Positions 46,901 through 56,550 of a stretch of DNA of 64,000 nt are shown here, in pieces. The stretch is from Anaeromyxobacter oryzae (lineage in GTDB: Bacteria; Myxococcota; Myxococcia; Myxococcales; Anaeromyxobacteraceae). Each line of letters begins with the position of its first letter. Positions within the stretch are counted from its first letter, which is position 1. The stretch spans positions 2,068,501 through 2,132,500 of the forward strand of contig NZ_AP025591.1 in assembly GCF_023169945.1 (NCBI RefSeq), in the 5' to 3' direction. Made by a program: the position numbers and the translations under genes. The notes beneath the pieces were generated by a model. The model did not search any database and was not told where the DNA came from. It worked only from the letters and a program-made list of their open reading frames with translations.

Positions 46901-49900
46901 CTTGTCCGGTTCCTGTCCCGGCACGTGCACGAAGCCGATTCCGGCCTGCTCGAGGCCGAAGTACGTCTTCGAAAAGAGCACCTCCGTCAGAAGCCGCTGC
47001 GACTCGGTGACCATCGCCTTGCGGGCGTCGTCACGGTTCGAAACGTCGTTCGGGTCGTCTTTCCAGTCGAGACCGCGTGGATTGACCGGGCCCGATTCGT
47101 AGGGAACATCTATGAGGTCGGTCCAGTCGAAGGATGCCTTCAGCGAGCTCGTCTCGCCGTCCGCACCGGGTTCGAACAAGTTGAAGCGCGCCCCACCTCG
47201 GGGGTCCGTCGGATGGATTCCCATGTCGCCGAAGCGACGGATCAGCGGCTTCAGTGCCGCCCGACCCGATTCGAGAGTTCCCAAGAACTCTTTGCCCTCG
47301 GGATCCTCTAGGATTCTTCGGAGGTTGACATCTCGTCGCGCGGTCGCTTCCGCCTCGACGATGTCCTCGCGCAGCTGCTGGGCTTCCGCCTGCGCGCGAT
47401 TGACCTCAGCGTCGCTTGCGCCATCCGCGAACGCGCGCTCCCTTGCCGCCGCGAGCTTCTCCTTCAGGTTCGGAAGAACCGCCGCGAGTTCGCTCCGGAG
47501 GATACGCGCCCGCTTGAGCTCGAGAACGATCAGCTCGCGACGGAGATCCTGATGGTGGCGCCGCTCGATGTCGAACGCTGCTTTGGCTGCCTCCTGCCTG
47601 CTATCGGAGAACGAAACGAGCTTTGCCTTGGATGACGATTCGTTGAACCTGAGGACGTCGAATAGTTCGGTAGCAAGCAGCTGCGTCGTCTGCGCGAAGC
47701 CGGCACGGAAGTTACGGATCGGGGAGAATCTCGGCTTCGCACGCGGCCCGTAGTCCTCGGCGCATGCTGGGCAAGCATACGGAACGTGGGTCCCGGCGCT
47801 CTTGCTCGTCCGGCCATCTCTATCCGCGCCACTCGTGCGCTCGTACAGATAGCCGCGAACCCGTCCCGCGGGCACCTTGTCGTTACTGCCGAGATGGAAT
47901 TTCTTGAGGTTCGCCGCCTCCGCGAGCCTCGTCAAACCCAGGTCCGCGACTTCTCCCGACACCGGGTCGAGCACCGCCGGAATCCAGCTATCGCAATCGT
48001 ATTCTTTCGAAGACGAGGGCTCCGCGCCTGCGCCGCTCGTTGGCCAGAACAGCGCGAAGGCGCCATAGCTGAGGTCTTCGAACCGTTTCGATGCAGCCTG
48101 CTCGGGCAAGCCGTCCAGGTCCGGTTCGACGGGGAGAAGCTCGACGCTCTTCTTCTTCGAACCCTTTCCGCGCATGCCACCGACGAAGAGCTCTCCACAG
48201 CACTCGCAGTAGAGGACCTCCAGGACACGCGTGGGCGGGGACTCGGAACCATCTTTGCCGTCGGCCCGAGGGGTCCGATCGAGCGAAAGAACGCCAACGT
48301 GGCGCTCCCCCAAGCCCCTCGATGGGCCGTCGGCGTCGAGTGTCGTCCCGGGAATTGCGGGTGCGAAGAGCCCCTCGACGCTCCTGAAGAAGGTATGCAC
48401 CCGAAACGAACCAGGATTTAAGAGCTTCGCGTCGAACCAGTTCTCGTATGATTCCTCGCCAGCGCGGACGATGAGCAATCCGCGAAGGGCAGCTTCATCC
48501 GCGGAGCCAAAGATCCTACGTGCCACCTCCGTGACGGACGTCGCCCGGTGCCGCTTCTCCACCTGATCCCAACACGCGGCGGCGATCCAGGTTGAAGCAC
48601 TCTGAATTCCGCGTTGCACCGTCCCGGCTGTGACCTGCTCGTCGCCGATGAGTGCCGTGAGAACATTCCGCCACGCGACGGGAGCAGCGGAAGGGGATAC
48701 TGGCTCGAGAACCTCGGCATCCTCGACCGCCGGCTTGGAGCCGGACGCGCGGAGGAACTCGCGAAACGGCTCCGTCGGCAGTTCCCCGGCGGGAGCAGGT
48801 TCGTAGACCTGCTCGCCTGTGATCACTGCAGGCTCCCAGGTCGACGCAGAAATGTTCGTTTCGGTCTTCTCCGATTCGCGGAGACCGTCCTCCCCGAACA
48901 TGTCGTACAGGAAGTCGAGGCTTCGCTTCGTGTTCTTGCTCGTTTCGTAGCTCCCATCGATCGGGAGCGAAGCACTCGAAGCGAGCACACGCAGCTTGTG
49001 TCGGTGCTTTGGATCCCGCAGACCGAGTCTCGAAAGAAGAAGCCTGAGAAGAAATGCGACCTCGGTTCCCGCAGCGCCACGCTGAAGATGAAGTTCATCG
49101 AGAACGAGGAAGAAGTAGGCGTTAGGGTCTTCCTGGAGCCACTTCCGCGTCTTTTCGAGGATGGGGGCATCCACCTCGCGCGCGAGCATCGCGCTCAACA
49201 TGCTGACGTTGGTGATCAGGATGTCGGGCGGAGTCGCCTGCATGTCCCAGCGCGAGCACAGCTCATTACCGGAGTTCGACGGAAACAGAAAGCGAGCATC
49301 GTCGAAGGCGGACGGGTCCTCCTGCTCGGATTCCCACTTTTCGAACTTCAGGTCCGGCTTCGTCTTCGTGGCTTTCTGGAATGCTTGCTCGCGGTCGTAC
49401 TTTTTCGCGGCCTCCTGGGCGAGCTCGATCTCGCGCATCTTCTCGAATAGCTTCCGGAGCTGACCGTCGCGGCGGGCCAACTCTTCCTTGTCGTGGGGGT
49501 GGAAGCGCGGATGCTTGTCGAAACCAGTTACTGGCGTCTCGCTCGTGTATCGCCCGAAGAAGATCCGGTTCCCGTGGAATTCCCGGTCCATGACCGTTCG
49601 GGCAGCTTCGGAATCGAGCGCTCTCCGGAGGCGCGCCAGCTGGTCTTCGACGAGAGCATTCATTGGGTAGAGCACGAGCGCGCGCACCGCCTGCGGACGC
49701 GACGGATGTTCGCCTTCGCGATGAGCACGAAACACTTCGATCGTTTCGCCTTCCGCGAGCCCCCTCACGTTTGCAGCCAGGGGACGTCGCTCCCTGGGGA
49801 ATACGAACTCGTTCGGGTCGCTTGAGGACCACCGCGTGTACGAACGCTTGTCCTCCCTCCACCACCATCGCGTCTCGAGGTACGTGGCACTCGGCGCTTT

Positions 49901-50380
49901 CCAAGTCCGCGCCTCTCGAGCGAGCATCGCGAACACCGGGAGCAGGAACGACTCCGTTTTTCCGGACCCTGTTCCGGAGGTCACGATCACGGGTCGTCCG
50001 GCCTGCACGCCGCGAGTGAGCGACGCCACCTGATGCGTGTAGAAAGGGAACTTCGCGCGCCGACTTACCGACGCACCTTTCGGAGCGGCATCGGAAGGGA
50101 ACAGCCCTGCCAGGACGAGCTCCGCGAACGCCCTTCGATCGGCTGCTCCGAAACCCGGGAGAACCTGTTCGCCCGACTCCACGAGCTCATGGGCGAGTAG
50201 CTTCGAAGCGGCGTAGCGCGGAATCGGCTCGACGAGTGGCTCCGTGCAGAGCGTGCCCGGCGCTCGCAGGAGGCGTCGGCGCTCCTCGGCAGCATCCGCG
50301 TTCCTGATGCGGAACGCAGTGTCGAGGTACGCGATGTAGAGCTCACGAATGCGGAGGAAGCCGCCGATCGGATCCTTCAC
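43925..50380 (-). CDS. Giant DEAD/DEAH helicase with DUF1998 region (DruE/DrmA-like)
   Basis: A 2151-aa SF2 helicase. Walker [16 protein letters not shown] is near 131 and [12 protein letters not shown] near 423. Helicase C has [20 protein letters not shown] and [13 protein letters not shown] near 1375-1405. Long insertions separate the two lobes. The DUF1998 zone includes several CxxC pairs ([14 protein letters not shown] near 1245; CGTC near 1670) and [19 protein letters not shown] near 1990. Size and layout recall DruE of Druantia, but named Druantia partners were not recognised. GTG start with GAGGAT upstream, 13 bases after the previous stop. It should be the motor of the three-gene system. 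Confidence 0.85.
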   Translation of the reverse strand: MKDPIGGFLRIRELYIAYLDTAFRIRNADAAEERRRLLRAPGTLCTEPLVEPIPRYAASKLLAHELVESGEQVLPGFGAADRRAFAELVLAGLFPSDAAPKGASVSRRAKFPFYTHQVASLTRGVQAGRPVIVTSGTGSGKTESFLLPVFAMLAREARTWKAPSATYLETRWWWREDKRSYTRWSSSDPNEFVFPRERRPLAANVRGLAEGETIEVFRAHREGEHPSRPQAVRALVLYPMNALVEDQLARLRRALDSEAARTVMDREFHGNRIFFGRYTSETPVTGFDKHPRFHPHDKEELARRDGQLRKLFEKMREIELAQEAAKKYDREQAFQKATKTKPDLKFEKWESEQEDPSAFDDARFLFPSNSGNELCSRWDMQATPPDILITNVSMLSAMLAREVDAPILEKTRKWLQEDPNAYFFLVLDELHLQRGAAGTEVAFLLRLLLSRLGLRDPKHRHKLRVLASSASLPIDGSYETSKNTKRSLDFLYDMFGEDGLRESEKTETNISASTWEPAVITGEQVYEPAPAGELPTEPFREFLRASGSKPAVEDAEVLEPVSPSAAPVAWRNVLTALIGDEQVTAGTVQRGIQSASTWIAAACWDQVEKRHRATSVTEVARRIFGSADEAALRGLLIVRAGEESYENWFDAKLLNPGSFRVHTFFRSVEGLFAPAIPGTTLDADGPSRGLGERHVGVLSLDRTPRADGKDGSESPPTRVLEVLYCECCGELFVGGMRGKGSKKKSVELLPVEPDLDGLPEQAASKRFEDLSYGAFALFWPTSGAGAEPSSSKEYDCDSWIPAVLDPVSGEVADLGLTRLAEAANLKKFHLGSNDKVPAGRVRGYLYERTSGADRDGRTSKSAGTHVPYACPACAEDYGPRAKPRFSPIRNFRAGFAQTTQLLATELFDVLRFNESSSKAKLVSFSDSRQEAAKAAFDIERRHHQDLRRELIVLELKRARILRSELAAVLPNLKEKLAAARERAFADGASDAEVNRAQAEAQQLREDIVEAEATARRDVNLRRILEDPEGKEFLGTLESGRAALKPLIRRFGDMGIHPTDPRGGARFNLFEPGADGETSSLKASFDWTDLIDVPYESGPVNPRGLDWKDDPNDVSNRDDARKAMVTESQRLLTEVLFSKTYFGLEQAGIGFVHVPGQEPDKADFREAAALVRVMGDAYRFALSPYAKPGEQPPQWENADAVTNKRVQAFAKASWGESSWKSRLNEMLVIIQKAGNGPGLLKNARLAVTLVEPTDPAWVCARCQRVHLHRGTGICTRCRTALPQESNSTARETRKRNFLAMRLDRAGKGPCRLHCEELTGQTDNPVERQIKFKGALIPSYVDVMERNQNGKWVPAVDEDGETKTRARKLYPKREEIDLLTVTTTMEVGIDIGQLEAVLQANMPPQRFNYQQRVGRAGRRAQAFSLALTVCRTKSHDRYYFDNPEAITGDQPPPPFLNKDMDTIALRLLRKAWLARAFDKMRPKLRYPKGSSGAEWPSDTMSPPDIHGEFLPCDAIDANWSSRIRTALEETEAFRNEIAGVLTEACPRLTESDLAKRVDVSAVMAAIDRVRAEGGSKGLAQALAEAGQLPMFGMPTRVRYLYTEPSMKKGTGGYEWRNVDRDLDMAIYEFAPGASIVKDKKIHRAIGFVGDLPDIKGDTIVPLGPALSSSVWLLECGTCGAWQEFQKTEAQPEPDRRNPGTCAECDSPISRMYDCREPKGFRTTFRPKDIGDVEDMPPRHRSMHAITRKVDREPLLGTNVSLAAVPQAQTYRLNRGRVVVDDEVADGGDAPISVSFDGFNAHRGTSEFWFAGKKRKIEDGQPDMPAGHLVVEGAHVSGGTSLPFGFMKSDPPVVVSGLTLMAPKVTDLLQVTPTQIPAGLRLADVVRGTAGFQASVRAAAVSAGFILVNKAAFRLDTDPEEFDVLEPTITRDASGVRKPVIQFGDRLVNGAGFTRKLFAPGEEAPVIRELLEEIVLDGKTYPRDVFFAEKHVERCDQACYRCLQRYGNQPYHGLLDWRLGLSFLEALFHAEYRCGLDGKFDEPETPSLNGWPKLAKGAALSMQRRFGGETERLDVSGSDPLWAFRISKKTPWAIIGHPLWAPEQQMGIAGEAYDVLEAKLEGRGEGPSITFVNTFDVGRRPIDVYTKLLGVEGA

Positions 50381-50393
50381 CCCATCCTCACTT

Positions 50394-53300
50394 TCACGTT
50401 CGAACTGATGCGGCGAGCGCTGTAGATGCGATGCTGGAGGAGCCGAACACGTTCCGGTATTCGATCCCGGGGTCCGTGACCGGGCCCGGACTCGTCCCAG
50501 ACGTCAGCACGCCGAGTCGCGTGACGGCGAGCGGCAGGTGCGCTTCGCGCGTCGAGGCCTCGATCACAGGCCCCTTGCGTGCGAACGGGGTGGCGCCCAG
50601 TGCCGCGAAGGCCCGCCGAAACGCGGTTTCCCTCGAGTAGGTCCAAGTGTGGCTCCCCGTTGACGTCTCGACCACGTAGAACGACGGCTTTTGCTCGCGC
50701 TTCCATTGCGAGATGACCACCGATTTGGTCGGTCGAGTGGTGCTCGAGGTGAGGTCTTCAGGGTCGAAATACCTCGAGACCGTATGCCCTTCGGGCCTGT
50801 GCGGGAGCTCCGCCGCGGACTGCGATTCAGGCAACCACTGATCGACCCCCGACAGCGCGCAAGGTTCCGCGAGGATCCCGCTCGCTTGCGAGAGCCGACG
50901 GATGGACTCCATGTCATCCGCTTCGACGATCAGCGGCGGGGTGACTACCGGAGACGCGGTCCATCCGTTGCTGACCGAGAGCCCCGTCGCATCGAGCTCC
51001 CGTGCAGCATTCTTGATCCGCAGCCGAGCGGCACCGGCGAGTAGGCCCAGCGAGATTCCCACGACGCGACGTCCCAGGTTGTGCACCACGAACCGCGGCC
51101 GAAGCCCAAACGCGCGGCGCCCCCGATACCGGAACGTATGGAGAAGATCGAACTTGCCCGCTTCGACCCATGAGCGGAGCAGTGGCCACGCATCGCGACC
51201 GCTGCTCAATCCGAATACGCGCACGAACAAGTCGATCAGCTCACCTTCCGGTATCCCTGACCCACGGTTTCGGAGGACGCACGCGATCGCGGCCTCGGCA
51301 TAGACGGCCTCACGAGTGACGCGCGATCGATATGTCGAGTCCGCCGTTTCCCCGGGTGGGTCACTAAACCCTGCCCACGGCCTTGGACCCGCAGGAAGCC
51401 CGCGAACCTTCGCAGCCGCCGCGTACGCTTCCACCAGCCCAGCGGGCGCGCTCCCGTCGAGAAGCGCGTAAGCCCCGTTACGAAAGATTTCCTTCCACCG
51501 CTTCTCGGAGCGGTTGTTTCCGACGCGCTCCTCCTTGGGCCAGTATGCGGCGTCGGATGCCAAACACTTGAGTGCCAGTCGCCCTCGCGGAAGTGAAATC
51601 AGTGCCCAATCACACCCAGTCCCGTCCCCCTGGATGAATTCGCCGACCTTGGGGCCGATCCCGAACTCGGTATCGAGTAGGGCATCGAGCGCAAGGGGCT
51701 TCTGGTCCGCTGAACCGGTGAAATCGGCTGGGCGCCTGCCATCTGTACCCACGATCCCAACTTCGCTCCCTAGGTTCAGGTCCCCTGAGTTTCGGCCTCC
51801 GCATTCGCCGAACCATCGACCCGGTTCGCGGATCGCCTTCTCGGGTGTCGAGGCGACCCGCGTCGTGAATTCAGCCGAACGCGTGATCTCGCCCGCCTCG
51901 GTGATTCCGATGAATGTGACGCTCCCTGCGATCGGAACACGCGGAATCCCCCAGGTGCCGTTACGTTCGCGGGTGAGTTCGTGCACGCTCCCATGCCTTC
52001 GCACGACACGGACTGCGCTGGCGTTCGCAACTGAGACGGCAGGCATCGCTCCTGGGATCCCCAAGAACTTACCCGGCGACACATCGACCGCGGACTCGAA
52101 CTTGATGCGCGGAGCTTCAAGCGCGTCGATGACGGGTGCGACGGCTTCCGCCGGACGGATGACGACGCGCCACCCATCGAACTGCGACTGCTGCGCCTGA
52201 GTGGCCCAGGCCCGAGCGATCCTTTCGGCTTCTTCCGTTCGCGCAAGAGCCACTGCTGCTCCAGTGGCACGTGGCCGCCCCGAACCTTGCCAGAGGCCCA
52301 CCAGCTCCTCGCTCTTCGTGAAGAAGATTCGACCGCGCCGCGAAAGCTCGGCGATTGGCGCGAGCGGCGAGTCCGAGAACGCGTCCGGATGGGACAGAAT
52401 CGATCCGACGAGGTCTCCAACCGCATCGGAGTCGTCCGAGTGGTCCGATGCTCCCTTCGCAAGCAGGTGCGTCCACGGCTCGGGAAGCTCTGCGTCGAGT
52501 GGAACCACATTCTGACCGTCTCGAAACGCGACCCAGGTCTTGCTCGCGATGACGGGGCACAGAGCGCCGTCGTCGTCGAGCTCGGCCAGAATGCAGACTG
52601 ACGCCTCAGCGCCGTTCGCTTCACCGTTCCCAGCAGCCTGCTTCGCCTTTTGGACGATGTTCCAGAATGGATCTGACGCAACGACGAGCTTGGGATTCTG
52701 ATGGAACAATCCTTCGAATTCCTTGAGTGCTCCGCGAAATCGTCCCCCGAACCCGGGCACGGCTCGCAAGGCGTCCAGCACCTGTTGAACGGTCGGTACC
52801 GACTCTGGCGCGAAGTCGCTCAGTGCGCCTCGAAGTAGCTCGAAATCTCGGCGACGCGGGAAGGCCAGCTTGATCGTGTAGCCGATTTGCGCGTACCCGG
52901 GCGTAGCGGGAATCTCCAGGCGCCGAAACAGTTTTCCTTCGGCGTCCATCCCCATGAAGCGGCCGGGAGCTCCGATGTCGTCGAGCCAAGCCGCAATTCG
53001 CTCCCAAGCAGCGTTGAGCCCGTGTCCAGTGTTGGACAGCCCGTTCTTGCAGAGATCGTCGAGTGCTTTGCCGAACGCTGCTTCGGTGGGGGCGTCTTCG
53101 ACCCCCTCGGACACGGCCATGCAGGCAAAAAGGACGAGCGAGAAGAATGGAGGGCGCCGCAGGGTCGTGTGGGGCTTGCGGAGCTCGCCCGCGAGAAGGC
53201 TTTGGAACGTGTGCTCACGCAGCTCGCGCCTCATGCCGACCAGGAACTCATCCTTCGGCTCGATTCCTGAGCTGTCGCCACCGACCGCAGCGCGCGCAAA

Positions 53301-53405
53301 GATCCCATCGTCGATGATGACTCGTCGAACCGGCGTGGGATCGTCGGTGAGGGCGAAAATGGCGTCGAAGAGCCAGTCGTTCCACTGGTAGTACGAGCGC
53401 GGCAA
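50394..53405 (-). CDS. Large protein of unknown function, first gene of the helicase/nuclease operon
   Basis: A 1003-aa protein with no domain I can name. It begins [20 protein letters not shown]; the start codon is TTG at 53405 with GGAGGG 5 bases upstream. A middle beta-rich part may be Ig-like. Residues about 700-770 ([19 protein letters not shown]...[27 protein letters not shown]) have the look of a winged helix. No transmembrane segment is obvious. By position it could be the DNA or target recognition subunit, analogous in place, not proven in homology, to the large unknown proteins paired with DruE. The IS21 element lies 270 bases upstream of the start. Confidence 0.6.
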   Translation of the reverse strand: MPRSYYQWNDWLFDAIFALTDDPTPVRRVIIDDGIFARAAVGGDSSGIEPKDEFLVGMRRELREHTFQSLLAGELRKPHTTLRRPPFFSLVLFACMAVSEGVEDAPTEAAFGKALDDLCKNGLSNTGHGLNAAWERIAAWLDDIGAPGRFMGMDAEGKLFRRLEIPATPGYAQIGYTIKLAFPRRRDFELLRGALSDFAPESVPTVQQVLDALRAVPGFGGRFRGALKEFEGLFHQNPKLVVASDPFWNIVQKAKQAAGNGEANGAEASVCILAELDDDGALCPVIASKTWVAFRDGQNVVPLDAELPEPWTHLLAKGASDHSDDSDAVGDLVGSILSHPDAFSDSPLAPIAELSRRGRIFFTKSEELVGLWQGSGRPRATGAAVALARTEEAERIARAWATQAQQSQFDGWRVVIRPAEAVAPVIDALEAPRIKFESAVDVSPGKFLGIPGAMPAVSVANASAVRVVRRHGSVHELTRERNGTWGIPRVPIAGSVTFIGITEAGEITRSAEFTTRVASTPEKAIREPGRWFGECGGRNSGDLNLGSEVGIVGTDGRRPADFTGSADQKPLALDALLDTEFGIGPKVGEFIQGDGTGCDWALISLPRGRLALKCLASDAAYWPKEERVGNNRSEKRWKEIFRNGAYALLDGSAPAGLVEAYAAAAKVRGLPAGPRPWAGFSDPPGETADSTYRSRVTREAVYAEAAIACVLRNRGSGIPEGELIDLFVRVFGLSSGRDAWPLLRSWVEAGKFDLLHTFRYRGRRAFGLRPRFVVHNLGRRVVGISLGLLAGAARLRIKNAARELDATGLSVSNGWTASPVVTPPLIVEADDMESIRRLSQASGILAEPCALSGVDQWLPESQSAAELPHRPEGHTVSRYFDPEDLTSSTTRPTKSVVISQWKREQKPSFYVVETSTGSHTWTYSRETAFRRAFAALGATPFARKGPVIEASTREAHLPLAVTRLGVLTSGTSPGPVTDPGIEYRNVFGSSSIASTALAASVRT

Positions 53406-53704
53406 TGAACCCTCCGTCTCGAAGACTCTAGGCTTCGGGGGATACTCTCAGCCGCACGGACGCGTTCTGGCTGAACGGCTCAAGCCTACGCGGCCAGGGC
53501 GGAGCCCGGGTGCTCCCCCACACCACGAGCAGAAGCCACTCTACCCTTTGGGGGATTCGTGTCCAGACCGGCAGGACTCGACATTGAGTCCCTTGCCTCA
53601 CCGACTCGCACTTCAGGTCAGCACGCGCGGCCGCGTCGAGCCGCTGCAGCGTCTCGGGTGGTCCGTTGCAGTGGTGTGATGGACCGGCGTAAGAGATCGC
53701 TCGT

Positions 53705-53840
53705 GGTTCGGCCAAGCTGATCGCGGTTGGTTCGGCCAAAGTGATCGCCGCCGGTTCGCCCAAGCTGATCGCGCGGCGCGCCGCGTCGGTGAGCCTGGTT
53801 CGGCCAAACTGATCGCGGCTGGTTCGGCCAAGCAGATCGC
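53705..53840. repeat. Five subterminal repeats of the IS21 left end
   Basis: The 20-mer GGTTCGGCCAAGCTGATCGC occurs at 53705-53724, with close variants at 53729-53748, 53753-53772, 53797-53816 and 53821-53840. Inverted copies lie at 56302-56319 and 56373-56392 in the right end. Such multiple terminal repeats are transposase-binding sites in IS21-family elements. Confidence 0.88.
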
Positions 53841-53952
53841 CTGAACAACCGTGGAGTGCCACCGCTCGGCGAGACCGCCGGTCGGCAGGGCCGTCGTGCA
53901 CCCTCGCGCCTCACCGCGACGAGGAGGCGCAGGGATGCAGAGGAGGGTCGAC

Positions 53953-55536
53953 ATGGATCGGCTGCAGGAGTTGGTGCGGCTGCATCGGATGGGCAGCGGC
54001 GGCCGCGAGGTCGCGCGGCTGCTCGGGATGAGCTCGAACACCGAGCGGACGTACCGCGTCGCGCTCGAGGCGGCGGGGCTGTTGGCCGGGCCGATCGCGG
54101 ATCTCCCCACGCTCGAGGTGCTGAAGGCGGCGGTCGAGGAGCGGCTCCCGCGGAAGCTGCCGCCGCAGCAGATCTCGTCGCTCGAGGGGTGGCTCGGCCG
54201 GATCGAGCAGCTCTGGAAGGAGGGCGTCGGCCCGCGCGGCATCTACGACACGCTCCGGCTCGAGGACGAGTCGTTTCGCGAGGCGCGCGCGACGCTGTCG
54301 GCCGTGAAGCGCGTCTGCGTGCGCCTGAAGCGTGTGCGAGGCGTCCAGCCGGAGGACGTCGCGATCCCGGTGGAGACGCGGCCCGGCGAGGTCGCCCAGG
54401 TGGACTTCGGCTACGTCGGTCGGCTGTACGACCCGCGCGCCCGCGTCATGCGCAAGGCGTGGGTCTTCGTGATGGTGCTCGGGTACAGCCGGCACCTGTT
54501 CGCGAAGATCGCCTTCGACCAGACGACCGAGACCTGGCTCCGCCTGCACGTGGAGGCGTTCGAGGAGCTCGGGGGCGTCGTCGAGGTCGTCGTGCCAGAC
54601 AATCTCAAGGCCGCGGTCGTGCGCGCCGCGTTCGGCGTGGGCGGCTCGACCGCGCTGAACCGCAGCTACCGCGAGCTCGCGCGCCATTACGGCTTCAAGG
54701 TGGACCCGACGCCGGCCTACGCGCCCGAGAAGAAGGGCAAGGTCGAGTCCGGCGTGAAGTACGTGAAGGGCAACTTCTTCCGCGGCCGCGCGAACCAGGA
54801 CGTCGACGTGGTAGCGCTGGCGCTGCGCCGCTGGGTCTACGAGATCGCCGGCACGCGCGAGCACGGCACCACCCACCGGCGCCCGCTCGAGGTCTTCCGG
54901 AACCTCGAGCAGGCAGTCCTCCGCCCGCTGCCGGCGCTCCGGTTCGAGCCGGTCGTCTGGAGGGAAGCGACGGTCCACCGGGACAGCCACGTCATCTTCG
55001 AGAAGCGGCTCTACTCGGTGCCCTGGAAGCTCATCGAGAAGGTGGTCTGGGTCCGCGCGTCCGCGAGCACCGTCACGATCTTCCACGACGACCAGCGGGT
55101 CGCGACGCACGACCGCCGCGGCGCGGGCCACCGCTCCACGGTCGACCACCACCTGCCCGAGCACCGCGCCGACCTGCGGCACCGGAGCCGCAGCTACTGG
55201 GAGGAGCGCGCCGACCGCATCGGCCCGGACACCGGCAGGTTCGTCCGCGAGGTCTTCGACTCGGACGACGTACTCCACATGCTCGGGCCGGTGCAGGCGA
55301 TCGTGGCGCACCTGGAGCGGTTCCCGCGCGAGCGCGCGGAGGGCGCCGCCCGCCGCGCCAGCCACTTCGGGACGTTCAGCTACCAGGGCGTGAAGAACAT
55401 CCTCGTGCGTGCTCTCGACCTCGAGCCGTTGCCGGCGGGCGCGGCTTCACCCGGCTCTCCGCAGGAGAGCTTCCGCTACGCCCGGAGCGCCGCCGAGCTC
55501 CTCCACGGCAAGGAGAAGATAAATGAGCGCAACTGA
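53953..55536 (+). CDS. istA: IS21-family transposase IstA
   Basis: A 527-aa DDE transposase. An N-terminal HTH (MGSGGREVARLLGMSSNTE) binds the subterminal repeats. The catalytic acids lie in VDFGYVG (about 151), VPDNLKAAV (about 215) and KGKVESGVKY (about 264). The ATG at 53953 has AGGAGG 7 bases upstream; another in-frame ATG lies at 53935. No frameshift is seen, so the element may still be active. Confidence 0.93.
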   Translation: MDRLQELVRLHRMGSGGREVARLLGMSSNTERTYRVALEAAGLLAGPIADLPTLEVLKAAVEERLPRKLPPQQISSLEGWLGRIEQLWKEGVGPRGIYDTLRLEDESFREARATLSAVKRVCVRLKRVRGVQPEDVAIPVETRPGEVAQVDFGYVGRLYDPRARVMRKAWVFVMVLGYSRHLFAKIAFDQTTETWLRLHVEAFEELGGVVEVVVPDNLKAAVVRAAFGVGGSTALNRSYRELARHYGFKVDPTPAYAPEKKGKVESGVKYVKGNFFRGRANQDVDVVALALRRWVYEIAGTREHGTTHRRPLEVFRNLEQAVLRPLPALRFEPVVWREATVHRDSHVIFEKRLYSVPWKLIEKVVWVRASASTVTIFHDDQRVATHDRRGAGHRSTVDHHLPEHRADLRHRSRSYWEERADRIGPDTGRFVREVFDSDDVLHMLGPVQAIVAHLERFPRERAEGAARRASHFGTFSYQGVKNILVRALDLEPLPAGAASPGSPQESFRYARSAAELLHGKEKINERN

Positions 55537-56281
55537 CGACCTCGTCCCGATGCTGAAGAAGCTCCGCCTCTCCGGCGTGCTGCAGTCGCTGGAGCTGCGC
55601 ACGAATCAGGCCGCCGACGACAACCTCGCCCTCTCCGAGTTCCTCTACCGGCTCCTCGCGGACGAGGTGGAGCGGCGCGAGGCGAAGCAGCTCATGCAGC
55701 GCGTCCGGCGCGCCAACTTCGAGCACGCGAAGACGATCGAGGACTTCGACTTCACCTTCAACGCCTCGATCCCGAAGGCGAAGGTCCTCGAGCTCGCCAC
55801 CTGTGCGTTCGTCGAGCGCCATGACAACGTCCTCATCGTCGGGCCGACCGGTGTCGGGAAGAGCCACCTCGCCCAGGCGCTCGGGCATCGCGCCTGCCGC
55901 GCGGGCCACACGGTCGCGTACGTCGGCGCGCACGAGCTCCTCGTCCAGCTCCGGGCCGCGCGCGGCGACGGGAGCTCCGAGAAGCGCCTGCTCCGCTTCA
56001 CCACGCCGGACGTGCTCATCGTCGACGACCTGGGGCTCCGCGGTCTCGCGCAGGACGAGCCCGCGGACCTCTACGAGATCGTGCGGCGCCGGTACGAGGA
56101 CGGCTCGACGATCATCACGTCGAACCGCGCGATCGAGGAGTGGCCGCCGATGTTCGGCAACCCGCTCCTCGCGAGTGCGGCGATGGACCGGCTGCTCCAC
56201 CACGCGCACGTGCTCGTGATCGAGGGCGACTCCTACCGGAACCCGCCGCCCACCCGCCGAAAGAAGGCGCAGGCCGCATAG
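55523..56281 (+). CDS. istB: IS21-family ATPase IstB
   Basis: A 252-aa AAA+ helper protein, related to DnaC, which directs IstA to its target. Walker A GPTGVGKSHLAQAL is near 107-120, Walker B LIVDDLG near 165, and a sensor-like TSNRAIEEW near 205. It overlaps the istA end by 14 bases, as usual for translational coupling. Confidence 0.93.
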   Translation: MSATDDLVPMLKKLRLSGVLQSLELRTNQAADDNLALSEFLYRLLADEVERREAKQLMQRVRRANFEHAKTIEDFDFTFNASIPKAKVLELATCAFVERHDNVLIVGPTGVGKSHLAQALGHRACRAGHTVAYVGAHELLVQLRAARGDGSSEKRLLRFTTPDVLIVDDLGLRGLAQDEPADLYEIVRRRYEDGSTIITSNRAIEEWPPMFGNPLLASAAMDRLLHHAHVLVIEGDSYRNPPPTRRKKAQAA

Positions 56282-56550
56282 GCACCGGCGCCGACCGACC
56301 CTATCAGCTTGGCCGAACCAGGTTCTCCACGCCGACGACGCTCAACTCGCCCACGCCGATGACGCCGAGGTCGCGATCAGTTTCGCCGAACCAGGCGCGA
56401 TCAGTGAGGGCGAGCCTTGACACGCAGCTGGCGCGCCGCGTGAGGCAGCGGAGAGGCGGGGAACGGAAGGCATCACCGTTGCGGGTGCCGCTTGGGTTAC
56501 ACTCCGCGGCGACGTCGGCCCGGTACCCCGAGGGAGGGAGTGGAACGGCG

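Larger units (their letters stand above)
53675..56422 (+). mobile_element. IS21-family insertion sequence, apparently complete
   Basis: About 2.75 kb with istA and istB overlapping by 14 bases, as in the family. The ends are TGT...ACA: the first 20 bases of each end differ, but GATCGC then starts at the same offset on both sides, followed by GGTTCGGC(C/G)AA repeats. No clear target duplication is visible (left flank GCAGTGG, right flank CGCAGCTGG), so old insertion or mis-set ends are possible. It separates the minus-strand helicase operon from the CBS-domain gene. Confidence 0.85.

Noticed and set aside
50394..53405. PglZ or BREX component
   Set aside because: No PglZ alkaline phosphatase-type motifs, no BrxC-like ATPase and no Lon-like protease are nearby.
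53705..53840. CRISPR-like array of 20-base repeats
   Set aside because: Spacers are only 4-24 bases and irregular, the copies vary, and istA/istB follow directly. They are IS21 subterminal repeats. No CRISPR array or other cas gene was seen.
56423..56550. Target duplication of the IS21 element
   Set aside because: The flanks GCAGTGG and CGCAGCTGG are similar but not identical or equally placed; no confident duplication can be stated.
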